Shown: positions 1 through 8,020, counted from the stretch's first letter. The stretch: 12,086 nucleotides of DNA from an uncultured Hyphomicrobiales bacterium (GCA_903891395.1 CAITEM010000161.1:1-12086), one strand, 5' to 3'. Numbers and translations: made by a program. Notes: generated by a model not told the origin, from the letters alone.

Positions 1-1272
1 GAGATGTGCAATAACAACGGCGCCTGCCGCAAATTGGCCGGCGGCGCGATGTGCCCAAGCTATCGCGTCACCCGCGACGAACGTGACGTTACGCGTGGCC
101 GCGCCAATTCGCTGCGGCTCGCGCTCAGCGGCCAGCTCGGGCCGGATGCTCTCGCCTCGGACGAGATGGCGGAAACGCTAAGCCTTTGCGTGTCGTGCAA
201 GGCTTGCAAGCGTGAATGTCCGACCGGCGTCGACATGGCGCGCATGAAGATCGAGGTGCAGGCCGCGCGCGCGGCTCGAAAGGGCCTGTCGATGCACGAC
301 CGGCTGGTCGGCTGGCTGCCGCGCTTCGCGCCGATCGCTGCGCGGTTTCCGTCGCTGTTCAACAGGCGCGACACCAGCCCGTGGCTGCGCCGGATGTCGG
401 AGAAATTCGCCGGCTTTGCCGCGCGGCGCAGCTTGCCGAAATGGCGCAGCGACATCTATCAGGATCGCTCCGACTGGGCCTACACGAAGATCAATGACGC
501 GCCGATGCGCGAGGTAGTGCTGTTTGCCGACACCTTCAACCGCTATTTCGAGCGTGAGAATCTCGATGCCGCGATGAAGATACTGATGGCGGGTGGCTAT
601 CGCATTCATGCGGTGCAACCGAAGGACGGCACTCCGCGCCCGCTATGCTGCGGCCGCACGTTTCTCTCGGTCGGCGCGGTCGATCAGGCTAAGGCCGAGA
701 TGCAGCGCACGCTCGATGCGCTGGCGCCTTATGTCCTGCGTGGCGTGCCGGTGATCGGGTTGGAGCCGAGCTGTTTGTTTACGTTCCGCGACGAGTTGCC
801 GGCGCTGCTGAAGGGGCCGGCAGTCGACGCGCTCGCCGCGAACGCTTTGCTGTTCGAAGAATTCCTCGCGAGAGAAAAGCGAGACGGCAAACTCAACCTG
901 CCGCTTGGTGCGCTGCCAAAGAAGGCGCTGCTGCATGGTCATTGCCATCAGAAAGCGTTCGATGCCATGGGCGCGGTGCAAGGTGCGCTGAAGCTGATCC
1001 CGGAACTGACCGTCGAGACCGTGGAGTCGAGTTGTTGCGGCATGGCCGGCTCGTTCGGCTATGACGTCGCCACCATCGATGTCTCGCTCAAGATGGGTGA
1101 GCTGTCGCTGCTGCCTGCGGTGCGCAAAAGTGCGGACGACACGCTGATCGTGGCCGACGGCACGTCATGCCGTCATCAGATCCACGATGGCACCGACCGT
1201 GCGCCGCTGCACGTCGCGCGGGTGCTGGCGATGAGCGTCGAAGCGGCGGAGAGGACGCAACCCGTTGGCTGA
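1..1272 (+). CDS. FAD-linked/(Fe-S) oxidoreductase, YdiJ-like, C-terminal part (5' partial)
   Basis: The reading frame is open from base 1 (GAG before the first ATG at 4), so this is the C-terminal part of a longer protein. Residues are numbered from that ATG. A ferredoxin-type region holds Cys2, Cys8 and Cys17 followed by a classic CxxCxxCxxxCP motif (Cys62, 65, 68, 72), which would bind [4Fe-4S] clusters. Two CCG motifs follow (Cys215-216 and Cys344-345), with an EPSC segment (Cys257) and a HGHCH segment between them, as in GlcF/GlpC-type domains. In known relatives (YdiJ and the large D-lactate or D-2-hydroxyacid dehydrogenases) this half is fused to an N-terminal FAD domain of GlcD type, which would lie left of the window. 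Likely role: oxidation of a 2-hydroxyacid with electrons passed through Fe-S clusters to the respiratory chain. The substrate is not determined. It ends 4 bases from the convergent RND gene. Family call is strong; substrate is inference. Confidence 0.88.
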   Translation, partial: EMCNNNGACRKLAGGAMCPSYRVTRDERDVTRGRANSLRLALSGQLGPDALASDEMAETLSLCVSCKACKRECPTGVDMARMKIEVQAARAARKGLSMHDRLVGWLPRFAPIAARFPSLFNRRDTSPWLRRMSEKFAGFAARRSLPKWRSDIYQDRSDWAYTKINDAPMREVVLFADTFNRYFERENLDAAMKILMAGGYRIHAVQPKDGTPRPLCCGRTFLSVGAVDQAKAEMQRTLDALAPYVLRGVPVIGLEPSCLFTFRDELPALLKGPAVDALAANALLFEEFLAREKRDGKLNLPLGALPKKALLHGHCHQKAFDAMGAVQGALKLIPELTVETVESSCCGMAGSFGYDVATIDVSLKMGELSLLPAVRKSADDTLIVADGTSCRHQIHDGTDRAPLHVARVLAMSVEAAERTQPVG

Positions 1273-1276
1273 ACGA

Positions 1277-4200
1277 TTACGCGGCAGCACTTTCTGAATT
1301 CGGTGAAGGCGCCTTTATCTTTCTGCGCGAAAACAGAGAAATCAGAACAGGGAGCGTGATCAATATAACTATCGGCGCCAGCGTCATGCCGCCGACGACC
1401 ACAATCGCGAGCGGCTTTTGCACTTGCGAGCCGATGCCGGACGACACCGCTGCCGGCAAAAGACCGACGCCGGCAATAATGCAGGTCATCAAGGCCGGCC
1501 GCATCTGCAGTTCGCCAGCGCGAACCACTGCGCTGATGCGGTCCATGCCTTTCTCGATAAGCTCATTGTACTGCGACAGAATAATAATCCCGTCCATGAC
1601 CGATATCCCGAACAGCGCGATGAATCCAATTGCGGCAGAAACGCTGAACGGCATATCCATGACGAGGAGTCCGATCACGCCGCCGATCGTCGCCATTGGA
1701 ATGACGCTCATCGCCAGGAGCATGTCGGGAACCGAACCGAAGTTGACCCAGAGCAAAAGCCCAATCAGCACCAGGCTAATCGGCACGACGACTTGAAGTC
1801 GTCCGATTGCATCCTGCAGATTTCCGAATTCGCCGACCCATTCGAGACGCGATCCTTGCGGCAGCGGGACTTGCTCCGTCACTTTTCTCTGAGCTTCCTG
1901 GATTGCGCTGCCAAGGTCGCGATCCCGGACGCTGAACTTAATCGGCAGGTAGCGCTGCTGCTGTTCGCGGTAGATGTAGGCCGCGCCCGAGTTGATTTGA
2001 ATGTCGGCAAGCTCGCTCAGCGGAACCTGCATAAAGCCTGTGCCGGCCTGAACGCCGACGCCGAGATTTTTGATCGAGTCCAGGCTTTGCCGGTATTGGG
2101 GGGCAACACGCACGATAATAGGAAAATGCTGATCGCTGCCGGGTTCGAATAGGTCGCCAGCAGTGTCGCCGCCAATCGCGACGCGAACGGTTGCGTTGAT
2201 GTCGCCGGGGCTCAGGCCATAACGGGCGGCTCGCGCCCGGTCGATGTCGATTTGCAGCGTCGGCTGGCCAAGAGACGTAAATACGGAGAGATCGGTAATG
2301 CCGCGAACGGTTCCAAGCACATCCTTGATTTTGTTGGCCGTGTCCGAGAGTTCTTGCAGGTCGTTTCCATAGAGCTTTATCGAGTTTTCGCCTTTCACGC
2401 CGGACACGGCTTCGGCAACATTGTCCTGAAGATACTGCGAGAAGTTGAATTCGACGCCGGGGAAGTCATCTTGCAGTTTTTTGAGCATCGCGTTTGTGAG
2501 CGAATCTTTATCGACGCCCGCCGGCCAATCTCCAACGGGCTTTAAAGGTGCGAAGAACTCGGCGTTAAAAAAGCCTGTTGCATCGGTCCCGTCGTCGGGG
2601 CGCCCGTGCTGCGAAACGACGGATTCAACTTCCGGAAAACTGCGAAGGATCTTTCTGATGCGGTTGACGTAGCCATTGCCTTCTTCGAGCGAAATCGTCG
2701 ACGGCATCGTCGCCCGAATCCAGAGATTTCCTTCTTCCAGCTTCGGTAGAAATTCAAGACCGAGCAGCTTGATGGACAAGAAAGTTGCAACCAATAAAAC
2801 GGAGGCGATGGCGAGCGTGATTTTTCTGTTAGCCATGGCGAGACGAAGGGCGGGCGTATAGATTCGGTGCAGCACGCGCACCAGCCATGTTTCGACTTCG
2901 CGGGTGTGTTCGGGCAACAACAGCGCGCTCAATGCCGGCGTGATCAGGAACGTCGCCAAGAGTCCGCCTGCGAGCGCGTAGGCATACGTAAGAGCCATCG
3001 GGCCGAATATGTGACCCTCGACGCCGCCTAGAGTGAACAGCGGTATGAATGCAGCGATAATGATGCCGGCTGCAAAAAAGATCGAACGGCTTACGCTGGT
3101 CGCGGCCTCAAAAATCGCCGCCGTTTTTCCCGTCAACTGATCGTCGGGGCCTGCGTCAGCCGGTGTCTTCGGTACCGACGCCTCCCATGGGGAGCCCAAG
3201 CGTCTGAAAATACTCTCAACCATGATAACCGTCGCATCTACGATCAAGCCGAAGTCGATTGCACCGACCGAGAGCAGGTTTGCGGACTCGCCGCGTAGTA
3301 CGATTATGCCGACTGCAAAAAACAGTGCGAACGGAATGGTGGCGCCGACGATGAGGGCGCTGCGAAGGTTGCCGAGGAAGCACCACTGCAGAATAAAAAT
3401 CAGGGCAATGCCAAACACCATGTTGTGCAACACGGTACGGGTCGTGACCTCGATCAGGTCCTTACGATCGTAAATGCGTTGAACCTTTACGCCTGGCGGA
3501 AGCACATTGGAATTATTGATCCGCTCGATCTCTTTTTCGACGCGGTTTATCGTCGGCATGCTTTTTTCGCCGCGCCGCATAAGCACGATGCCTTGAACAA
3601 TGTCGTCCTGATTGTCATGGCCGGCGATGCCGAGCAGCGGCTTGTTTCCGACCGTAACGGTTGCGATATCGCGTACCAAGACCGGAGTGCCGCCGACCTG
3701 CGTCAGCATTGTATTGTTGATGTCTTCAATCGATCGAATGAGCCCTACGCCGCGTACAACCGCAACCTGCGGCCCGATATTCAAAGTGCTGCCGCCGACA
3801 TTAATGTTGCTGTTATTAAGAGTTGTAAGGACCTGCGCCAAAGTCAGGCCGTAGGCGGACAGCCGGACCGTATCGACTTGCACTTCATATGTTTTTGTCT
3901 TTCCGCCCCATCCGGTCACGTCGATGACGCCGGGTACGGCGCGAAACCGCCGCTGCAATACCCAGTCTTGCAGCGTTTTCAGGTCTGTCAGTGAATAGTT
4001 CGGCGGGCCAACAAGCTGGTATCGAAATATTTCACCGATCGGGCTCACGGGCGAAATTTGGGGCTGCGCTCCGCCGGGAAGTGGCGCAAGTGTGCTCAAA
4101 CGATTGAGCACTTGTTGCAATGCTTGTTCGTAAGTGAAGTCGAACGTGAATTGCAGCTTAACGTCCGACAGGCCGTACAGCGATATTGTGCGAATTGTTT

Positions 4201-4435
4201 GAAGGTTGGGAAGACCGGCGAGTTGCGTCTCGATCGGGATGGTTATGTAACGTTCGACCTCTTCCGCCGAAAGTCCGGCCGTCTGAGTCACCACGTCCAC
4301 CATCGGGGGCGTGGGGTCAGGATAAGCCTCGATATTCAATTGGCGGAATGCAAATACACCGCCGAACAGTATCGCGATGAATAGCACCGCCATCAACACG
4401 CGATGCTTTAGCGAGAAGTTGACGAGCGCGTGCAT
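1277..4435 (-). CDS. HME-type RND efflux pump, CzcA/CusA family inner-membrane permease
   Basis: A 1052-residue protein of the usual length for the heavy-metal-efflux RND family. The N-terminus has TM1 (about residues 12-30) followed by the family's EAYPDPTPP-type segment. TM4 carries the acidic proton-relay pattern D-x5-D-x6-E (Asp394, Asp400, Glu407), equivalent to the DFG...D...E motif of CzcA. The conserved LGGVEG segment follows, then a second periplasmic domain and the C-terminal TM bundle. The pump would exchange protons for a periplasmic or cytoplasmic substrate. The CusA copper/silver methionines (573, 623, 672) appear to be Arg574, Asn624 and Glu675 here, by eye alignment from memory, so Cu/Ag export of the CusA kind is unlikely; Co/Zn/Ni/Cd or a non-metal substrate is open. 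The ATG follows the adaptor stop after 33 bases, so the two form an operon. The Shine-Dalgarno upstream is weak (AAGAAAAG). Its stop lies 4 bases from a convergent gene. Confidence 0.93.
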   Translation of the reverse strand: MHALVNFSLKHRVLMAVLFIAILFGGVFAFRQLNIEAYPDPTPPMVDVVTQTAGLSAEEVERYITIPIETQLAGLPNLQTIRTISLYGLSDVKLQFTFDFTYEQALQQVLNRLSTLAPLPGGAQPQISPVSPIGEIFRYQLVGPPNYSLTDLKTLQDWVLQRRFRAVPGVIDVTGWGGKTKTYEVQVDTVRLSAYGLTLAQVLTTLNNSNINVGGSTLNIGPQVAVVRGVGLIRSIEDINNTMLTQVGGTPVLVRDIATVTVGNKPLLGIAGHDNQDDIVQGIVLMRRGEKSMPTINRVEKEIERINNSNVLPPGVKVQRIYDRKDLIEVTTRTVLHNMVFGIALIFILQWCFLGNLRSALIVGATIPFALFFAVGIIVLRGESANLLSVGAIDFGLIVDATVIMVESIFRRLGSPWEASVPKTPADAGPDDQLTGKTAAIFEAATSVSRSIFFAAGIIIAAFIPLFTLGGVEGHIFGPMALTYAYALAGGLLATFLITPALSALLLPEHTREVETWLVRVLHRIYTPALRLAMANRKITLAIASVLLVATFLSIKLLGLEFLPKLEEGNLWIRATMPSTISLEEGNGYVNRIRKILRSFPEVESVVSQHGRPDDGTDATGFFNAEFFAPLKPVGDWPAGVDKDSLTNAMLKKLQDDFPGVEFNFSQYLQDNVAEAVSGVKGENSIKLYGNDLQELSDTANKIKDVLGTVRGITDLSVFTSLGQPTLQIDIDRARAARYGLSPGDINATVRVAIGGDTAGDLFEPGSDQHFPIIVRVAPQYRQSLDSIKNLGVGVQAGTGFMQVPLSELADIQINSGAAYIYREQQQRYLPIKFSVRDRDLGSAIQEAQRKVTEQVPLPQGSRLEWVGEFGNLQDAIGRLQVVVPISLVLIGLLLWVNFGSVPDMLLAMSVIPMATIGGVIGLLVMDMPFSVSAAIGFIALFGISVMDGIIILSQYNELIEKGMDRISAVVRAGELQMRPALMTCIIAGVGLLPAAVSSGIGSQVQKPLAIVVVGGMTLAPIVILITLPVLISLFSRRKIKAPSPNSESAAA

Positions 4436-4468
4436 GGGATGCTTTTCTTAAGCCGATGGATATGCGGA

Positions 4469-5722
4469 TCAGCTGCCTGCGGCAGCCCGATCGACAAACA
4501 GGCTGCCCTTGGTGACGACCGTTTCGCCGACGCGCAGGCCGTCCAGCACCTGAACCATTTGACCGCTGGAAAGTCCGATCTTGATCGTCCGCGGCTCGAC
4601 GCCCTGGTCGTCGCGCTTGACCCAGATATGCGCAACCTTGCCATCAAAGACGATCGATTCGCGCGGCACCGCCGGCGAGCTTTCGCCTTCATCTGTCTGG
4701 ATGGTCACGCTCGCAAACATTTCGGGGCGAAGCGCTTTTTCCGAATTGTCGATCGTGGCGCGGACCAGCAGCCGGCGCGTGCTGGGATCAAACGACGTCG
4801 CGACATAGGATATGGCGGCTGAGAACACTCGGTTCGGAAAAGCCAATACGGAAAAACGAATGGATTGCCCGACTCTGATGTTTGGGGTTTCCGACTCGCG
4901 GACATATGCGACGAGCCAGACAGTGGACAAATCCCCAATGACGAAAGTCGCGTCGCTGGCGGCCGCGTTGTTCGACGTGGTGTTGACGTATTGGCCGGGA
5001 CCGACCTTGCGCTGGATGACGGTGCCGGAGATTGGCGAGTAGATCGTCGATTGGGAATTGATCAAGCCGGTGTCGCCGAATGCGGCGATTTCCGCGTCGG
5101 TTTTGCCGAGGATGCGCAACCGGTTACGCACCGCTTCGAGCGAGATTTGCGCCGAGCGCAAATCGTTCTGCGCCGCCGATGTGGTTGCTTGAGCCGTTTG
5201 CAGATCGCGCAGCGGACCAGCCTTGGTGTCATAAAGCGTCTTGTTTTGCTGTTCGACGATCTTGGCCAGAGCGAGAGCCGAGTTGGCTTTGTTCAGTCCG
5301 GCCACGGCGGTAATGAAGTCGTTTTGCGCCTGCACCATGTCGGGAGATTCGACGATGAACAGCGGCTGTCCGGCGGTGACAATATCGCCTGGCTTGGCGA
5401 ACAGCTTGGTGACGCGTCCCGCATACGGCGAATACACCAGCGTCGAACGATCTTCATCGACCGCGATCTTGCCCTCGGTCGTATGCTCGGCGCGGAAGAC
5501 AAGTTGGCCGACAGGCGCGGTCGCGAATGTCGCCCACTGCTTTGCGCTTGGATAGAAGACATTATTGACCGTCCGGCCAGGATCTGAAGACTGGGCCTCT
5601 GCGGGCTTGTCCGAACGCGTGAGCGTGACCGCTGCGACGGCAACCGATACTCCTGCAATCAGTACGGCTGCTGCGATTGTCGCATTTCGCGGTGTCAGCA
5701 GTCGCAGTGTGAACTGCGCCAT
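4469..5722 (-). CDS. RND efflux periplasmic adaptor (membrane fusion protein), CzcB/CusB-HlyD family
   Basis: A 417-residue adaptor that would link the downstream RND pump to an outer-membrane channel. A single hydrophobic anchor or uncleaved signal lies at about residues 14-33. The first half of a lipoyl-like domain is at about 96-126 (YSPYAGRV...KPGD). An Ala/Gln/Asn-rich helical hairpin follows at about 130-205, then the second lipoyl half at about 226-247 (YSPISGTV...GPGQYV). A beta-barrel segment spans about 255-340 and includes an STRRLLVRA stretch, with a membrane-proximal domain from about 350 to the end (VPRESIVFDG...). The N-terminal region before residue 129 has no Met after the start and no His-rich stretch, so the metal-chelating N-termini of CusB and CzcB are missing. 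It is first in the operon and divergent from the porin gene. The start is the first ATG giving a correct N-terminal anchor. Confidence 0.92.
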   Translation of the reverse strand: MAQFTLRLLTPRNATIAAAVLIAGVSVAVAAVTLTRSDKPAEAQSSDPGRTVNNVFYPSAKQWATFATAPVGQLVFRAEHTTEGKIAVDEDRSTLVYSPYAGRVTKLFAKPGDIVTAGQPLFIVESPDMVQAQNDFITAVAGLNKANSALALAKIVEQQNKTLYDTKAGPLRDLQTAQATTSAAQNDLRSAQISLEAVRNRLRILGKTDAEIAAFGDTGLINSQSTIYSPISGTVIQRKVGPGQYVNTTSNNAAASDATFVIGDLSTVWLVAYVRESETPNIRVGQSIRFSVLAFPNRVFSAAISYVATSFDPSTRRLLVRATIDNSEKALRPEMFASVTIQTDEGESSPAVPRESIVFDGKVAHIWVKRDDQGVEPRTIKIGLSSGQMVQVLDGLRVGETVVTKGSLFVDRAAAGS

Positions 5723-5782
5723 TATCTTATTTTCCCGATGATCCGAGCCAAACTCACGCTCGGCCCGTCCTGCCCGGCAGTC

Positions 5783-5802
5783 TTATAGGCCAAAGCCTAT
5801 AA
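5783..5802. promoter_or_regulatory. Candidate operator, TTATAGGC-CAAA-GCCTATAA
   Basis: Exact inverted repeat with 8-base arms around a 4-base centre. It lies just downstream of a possible minus-strand promoter (TTGAGG at 5840-5835, 16 bases, GACAAT at 5818-5813), a position typical for a repressor site controlling the efflux operon. No T tract follows on either strand, so a terminator is unlikely. The regulator family is unknown. Confidence 0.45.
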
Positions 5803-5812
5803 ATGAGGAGTT

Positions 5813-5840
5813 ATTGTCATATATTTTTTTGTTTCCTCAA
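5813..5840 (-). promoter_or_regulatory. Possible promoter of the efflux operon
   Basis: On the minus strand TTGAGG (5840-5835) and GACAAT (5818-5813) are 16 bases apart, each matching 4 of 6 bases of the sigma-70 boxes. The leader to the adaptor ATG would be about 85 bases and would contain the 5783-5802 palindrome. This is a weak match inside AT-rich DNA. Confidence 0.3.
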
Positions 5841-5880
5841 TTATGACCTGAAGCCACAATCCTGTTTCATCTTAGACTAT

Positions 5881-5896
5881 ATTCCTTATTAGGAAT
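5881..5896. promoter_or_regulatory. Candidate regulator site, ATTCCT-TATT-AGGAAT
   Basis: Exact 6-4-6 inverted repeat directly upstream of the possible -35 box of the porin gene (5900-5905). An activator could bind there, or a repressor acting on the divergent promoters. Confidence 0.4.
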
Positions 5897-5899
5897 GAC

Positions 5900-5927
5900 T
5901 TGCAACTAGAATTTTTGTCGGTATGGT
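5900..5927 (+). promoter_or_regulatory. Possible promoter of the porin gene
   Basis: TTGCAA (5900-5905), 16 bases, then TATGGT (5922-5927), each matching 4 of 6 sigma-70 box bases. The leader to the porin ATG at 5967 would be about 33 bases. The only purine-rich Shine-Dalgarno candidates are AGGG at 5951 and GAAGA at 5959. This is a tentative call. Confidence 0.35.
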
Positions 5928-5966
5928 GAGGTCGGCGTCCAGTTCGGGCGAGGGTGTAGAAGATCC

Positions 5967-7958
5967 ATGCCAAAGCGTTGCGTAAGTGCTCGTCGCCGCT
6001 GCGTCTTAGCCGTGGGCATCCTTGCATTCGCAGGGACGGTCGCGAGCGAAGCGAGGGCTCAGGGCGGGGCTCTCGATTGGTCCGGCTATTATCTCGGTGC
6101 CCATGTTGGTTACGGCCGCGGTAAGTCGGACGTTTCGCTACAAGATCCGGTCGCGACAAGTTCGCGGGGGTCGATCGGCAGCGCCTTTGGTGGGGTTCAG
6201 GCGGGCTATAATTTTGTACTGCCGTCGCGTCTCATGATTGGCGTCGAAGCGGACATCTCGTTTCCCAATTACTACCCATCCGACGCCGAAGTTTGGTCGG
6301 GAACGACAGCAAACAGCATGCTTACCGAGCAGCTCGACTATATCGCCACGCTCCGCGGCCGGTTCGGTTATGCCTTCGACAAAACATTGGCCTACGCGAC
6401 GGGAGGGCTCGCCTTGTCGAGCGGGCATTTCGTGCGCACCGATCCGGACTCGGGCGACGAGCAGTCGCGGCCCGGTCTACGCACCGGATGGACGGTAGGC
6501 GCCGGCGTGGAATACGCCTTCCAGCCGAATTGGACCGCTCGCCTCGAATATCTTTATAGCCATTTCGGAACGCACGATGTCGCGTTCACCAGCGGCGCGC
6601 AATATTCCTCCAGCTTCGACCTGCACACGGTGCGGCTTGGATTGAACAGGAGATTTGGTGGGCCGGATTCGGACGCTGGAAAATCCACCGAAGGCGCCGG
6701 TTCATTAAGCGGTAGCGACCGGTGGGAAATTCACGGCCAGGCCACTTACATCCAACAGGGCTATCCAAGCTTTCGTGCCGCTTATACCGGCGAAAATAGC
6801 CTCCCGCCTTGGTCGCAAACCAAGGAGACATTGACCGCGAGTGTCTTCTTGGGCCTGCGGCTGTGGGATGGCGGCGAGCTTTATTACAATCCCGAGCTGC
6901 TTCAAGGTTTTGGCCTGAGCAGCACAGTGGGTGCCGCCGGCTTTCCGAACGGCGAGGCGCAAAAATCGGATTTCATATACCCGCATTACAATACGTCGCG
7001 TTTGTTCCTTCGTCAGTCGTTCGGCTTTGGCGGTGAAGAGGAGAAGGTTGAGAGTGATTACGGCCAAATGGCCGGGAAGAGAGATGTTTCGCGGCTTACG
7101 ATTCAGGTCGGCAAGTTCGCGGTGCATGATGTTTTTGACAACAACGCCTATGCGCAGGATTCTCGCGTCGACTTTATGAATTGGTCGATCTGGGCGGCCG
7201 GCGCGTTCGACTATCCCGCTGACAAGGTCGGTTTGACTTATGGTGCAGTTGCCGAACTCAATCAGAAAGCATGGGCGCTGCGGGCCGGCTATTTTCTGAT
7301 CGGTGACAAGTCCAATTCAAATAACTTCGACACTCAGGTGTTCCGGCGGGGCGGTTACGTCACCGAACTTGAGACGAGGTATGCGCTGTTTTCCCAGCCC
7401 GGAAAGCTTCGCTTGATCGGCTGGCTCAACGAGGCCTTTGCCGGCAATTTTCAGGACGCGCTTAATTTATCGCTGGCGACCGGCATCGACCCGAATACGG
7501 CCATTGTGCAGACCCGCCAGGGCCGGGCGTCATATGGGTATGTCGTCAATCTTGAACAGACGGTTTCAGACGATGTCGGCCTGTTTGGACGCTGGAGCTG
7601 GAACAGCGGCAAGACGGAAATTTCCGCGTTTACCGATATCAATGCCAGCCTGTCGGGCGGTGTGTCGATCAAGGGCACGTCCTGGAATCGGGCCGACGAC
7701 AAGATCGGCCTTGGCGGGGCCGTCAACGCCCTCTCGAAGGACTACCGCGATTTTCTCGCGGCGGGTGGATTGGGAGTTCTGATCGGGGATGGCGCGCTGA
7801 ACTACAAGCAGGAGAAGATACTGGAAGCTTACTACGCGCTCGCCCTCGCCAAAAGCACGACGCTGACGTTCGACTACCAGTTCATCAGTAACCCGGGCTA
7901 CAACGCTGACCGCGGTCCCGTATCGTTCTTTTCGGGACGGCTCCACGCCGAATTCTGA
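5967..7958 (+). CDS. Two-barrel outer-membrane protein: Omp25-like barrel fused to OprB-like carbohydrate porin
   Basis: A 663-residue exported protein. The signal peptide has a basic n-region (RCVSARRR), a hydrophobic core and an ARA|Q cleavage site after residue 31. Residues about 36-230 match the Omp25/RopB small-barrel pattern: the WSGYYLGAHVGYG opening, GGVQAGYN, IGVEADI, YIATLRGRFGYA, LAYATGGLA, WTVGAGVEYAF, ARLEYLY and an LNRRF end. A linker rich in Ser, Gly and Asp (about 231-248) follows. Residues about 249-663 resemble an OprB-type carbohydrate-selective porin, with the WEIHGQATYIQQ opening, LRLWDGGELYYNPEL, LTIQVGKFAVHDVFDNN, DKIGLGGAVNALS and a terminal LHAEF whose final Phe is typical of barrel proteins sorted by BAM. 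The sugar substrate is not proven. It diverges from the efflux adaptor over a shared control region, which raises the idea of an outer-membrane partner for the pump. Codon use is less GC-rich than in the ABC operon. Confidence 0.87.
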   Translation: MPKRCVSARRRCVLAVGILAFAGTVASEARAQGGALDWSGYYLGAHVGYGRGKSDVSLQDPVATSSRGSIGSAFGGVQAGYNFVLPSRLMIGVEADISFPNYYPSDAEVWSGTTANSMLTEQLDYIATLRGRFGYAFDKTLAYATGGLALSSGHFVRTDPDSGDEQSRPGLRTGWTVGAGVEYAFQPNWTARLEYLYSHFGTHDVAFTSGAQYSSSFDLHTVRLGLNRRFGGPDSDAGKSTEGAGSLSGSDRWEIHGQATYIQQGYPSFRAAYTGENSLPPWSQTKETLTASVFLGLRLWDGGELYYNPELLQGFGLSSTVGAAGFPNGEAQKSDFIYPHYNTSRLFLRQSFGFGGEEEKVESDYGQMAGKRDVSRLTIQVGKFAVHDVFDNNAYAQDSRVDFMNWSIWAAGAFDYPADKVGLTYGAVAELNQKAWALRAGYFLIGDKSNSNNFDTQVFRRGGYVTELETRYALFSQPGKLRLIGWLNEAFAGNFQDALNLSLATGIDPNTAIVQTRQGRASYGYVVNLEQTVSDDVGLFGRWSWNSGKTEISAFTDINASLSGGVSIKGTSWNRADDKIGLGGAVNALSKDYRDFLAAGGLGVLIGDGALNYKQEKILEAYYALALAKSTTLTFDYQFISNPGYNADRGPVSFFSGRLHAEF

Positions 7959-7982
7959 ACAACGCCGCTGCCGCAACGAAGT

Positions 7983-8015
7983 GACCCGCCTGAACCGGGG
8001 GTGCTCAGGCGGGTC
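7983..8015. terminator. Terminator-like hairpin after the porin gene
   Basis: Perfect 11-base arms GACCCGCCTGA (7983-7993) and TCAGGCGGGTC (8005-8015) around an 11-base loop, 24 bases after the porin stop. No clear T run follows on either strand, so factor-independent termination is plausible but not certain. It lies between convergent genes and could serve both. Confidence 0.6.
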
Positions 8016-8020
8016 TGTCG

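Larger units (their letters stand above)
5723..5966. promoter_or_regulatory. Divergent, AT-rich control region with palindromes
   Basis: This 244-base region separates the divergent adaptor and porin genes and should hold both promoters. It is strikingly AT-rich in the middle: bases 5821-5880 have 19 G+C of 60. It contains an exact 8-4-8 inverted repeat (5783-5802), a 6-4-6 inverted repeat (5881-5896), a short odd palindrome CTGCC-C-GGCAG (5770-5780) and a spaced pair GTCATA/TATGAC (5816-5821 and 5842-5847). No regulator gene is in the window, so the controlling factor is unknown. Confidence 0.75.

Noticed and set aside
1418..2152. A 244-codon plus-strand open frame inside the pump gene
   Set aside because: It is antisense to a well-supported RND gene, is rich in Arg, His, Gln and Asp with no recognisable motif, and has no ribosome site; it is a shadow of GC-rich coding.
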